From an uncultured Bacteroidales bacterium (lineage in GTDB: Bacteria > Bacteroidota > Bacteroidia > Bacteroidales > JAFGXI01): a stretch of 50,022 nucleotides of DNA. Location: assembly GCA_947311115.1 (NCBI GenBank), contig CAMZKE010000015.1, forward strand, positions 1 through 50,022, in the 5' to 3' direction. Both the position numbers and the translations under genes were made by a program. The notes under the pieces were generated by a model that did no database searches, had not been told where the DNA came from, and worked only from the letters and a program-made list of their open reading frames with translations. Of the stretch, positions 49,922-50,022 are shown in pieces; positions within the stretch are counted from its first letter, which is position 1; each line of letters begins with the position of its first letter.

Positions 49922-50022
49922 GTAAGCGTTCGGCAAAGCACGTACATATATTATTTCAAAGGTGTAAGCGTTCGGCAAAGCACGTACATATATTATTTCA
50001 AAGGCGACCAATTTTGAGGTAA
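49922..50022 (+). mobile_element. IS66-type end, tandemly duplicated, running off the window
   Basis: GTAAGCGTTCGGCAAAGCAC... occurs twice in tandem with a 42-bp period (49922-49963 and 49964-50005), differing only at the last base. The second copy continues into GACCAATTTTGAGGTAA. It shares GTAAGCGTTC and the downstream AAAG..TACATAT pattern with the IS66 end at 133-157. The orientation is inverted relative to that copy. No transposase is reached before the window ends. Confidence 0.65.

Noticed and set aside
49922-50005. Two tandem 42-bp repeats considered as the start of a CRISPR array
   Set aside because: The units are directly adjacent without variable spacers and begin with an IS66-type terminal sequence.

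Overview
This AT-rich window looks like a chromosomal segment of a Bacteroidota bacterium, probably Bacteroidales- or Marinilabiliales-like. No genus can be named from the sequence. The evidence is a PorT-family type IX secretion (T9SS) protein, one secreted protein with a type A T9SS C-terminal domain and one with a type B (gliding-motility type) domain, a DUF3078 protein, and Bacteroidota-type -7 boxes (TAnnTTTG) ahead of many genes. Shine-Dalgarno sequences are mostly absent. A superoxide reductase suggests an anaerobic or microaerobic lifestyle.

Layout. 1-278: the end of an IS66-family element (partial tnpB, terminal repeat starting GTAAGCG) abuts the last ~40 codons of an MFS-type transporter gene. 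375-3871: an operon of two tandem paralogous exported proteins, an ECF sigma factor and a membrane protein that could be its anti-sigma factor. 3876-7225 (minus): biotin carrier protein, CrcB fluoride channel, MBOAT acyltransferase and SGNH-like partner. 7287-11135: ApbE flavin transferase, a small STAS-like protein, a two-TM pilin-like protein and a RecD-like helicase. 11156-17736: SpoIIE-type phosphatase, a T9SS-exported serine protease and a large YadA-head-like repeat protein. 17801-24231: exonuclease, uridine kinase, a TIGR02757 protein, envelope proteins and YaaA. 24316-31577: FtsX/MacB permease, PBP1A, PorT, cyclophilin, FabI, superoxide reductase lipoprotein and a flavin-binding-fold protein. 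31958-40916: PlsC-like acyltransferase with a zinc ribbon, DnaN, tRNA-Cys, ornithine aminotransferase, a YwqK/PepSY pair, Tgt, LptF/G and a PKD/type B T9SS protein. 41273-49835: guaB, three SurA/PpiC-like envelope chaperones, a MoxR ATPase, then clpS-nfeD-floA. 49907-50022: a second IS66-type end, in tandem duplicate, running off the window.

Most genes are core housekeeping or envelope functions. A theme is outer-membrane and cell-surface biogenesis: SurA chaperones, LptF/G, PBP1A, PorT, T9SS cargo and flotillin/NfeD.

No defence island, prophage, CRISPR array or biosynthetic cluster was found. The most unusual material is (a) the sigma-factor operon with duplicated exported proteins and (b) at least two families of small structured intergenic repeats. 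One family is MITE-like, with ends AACCCGCATTATTCAT. The other is a roughly 90-bp hairpin element that tends to sit a few bases beyond stop codons. All functional calls come from reading motifs by eye; no database search was run.
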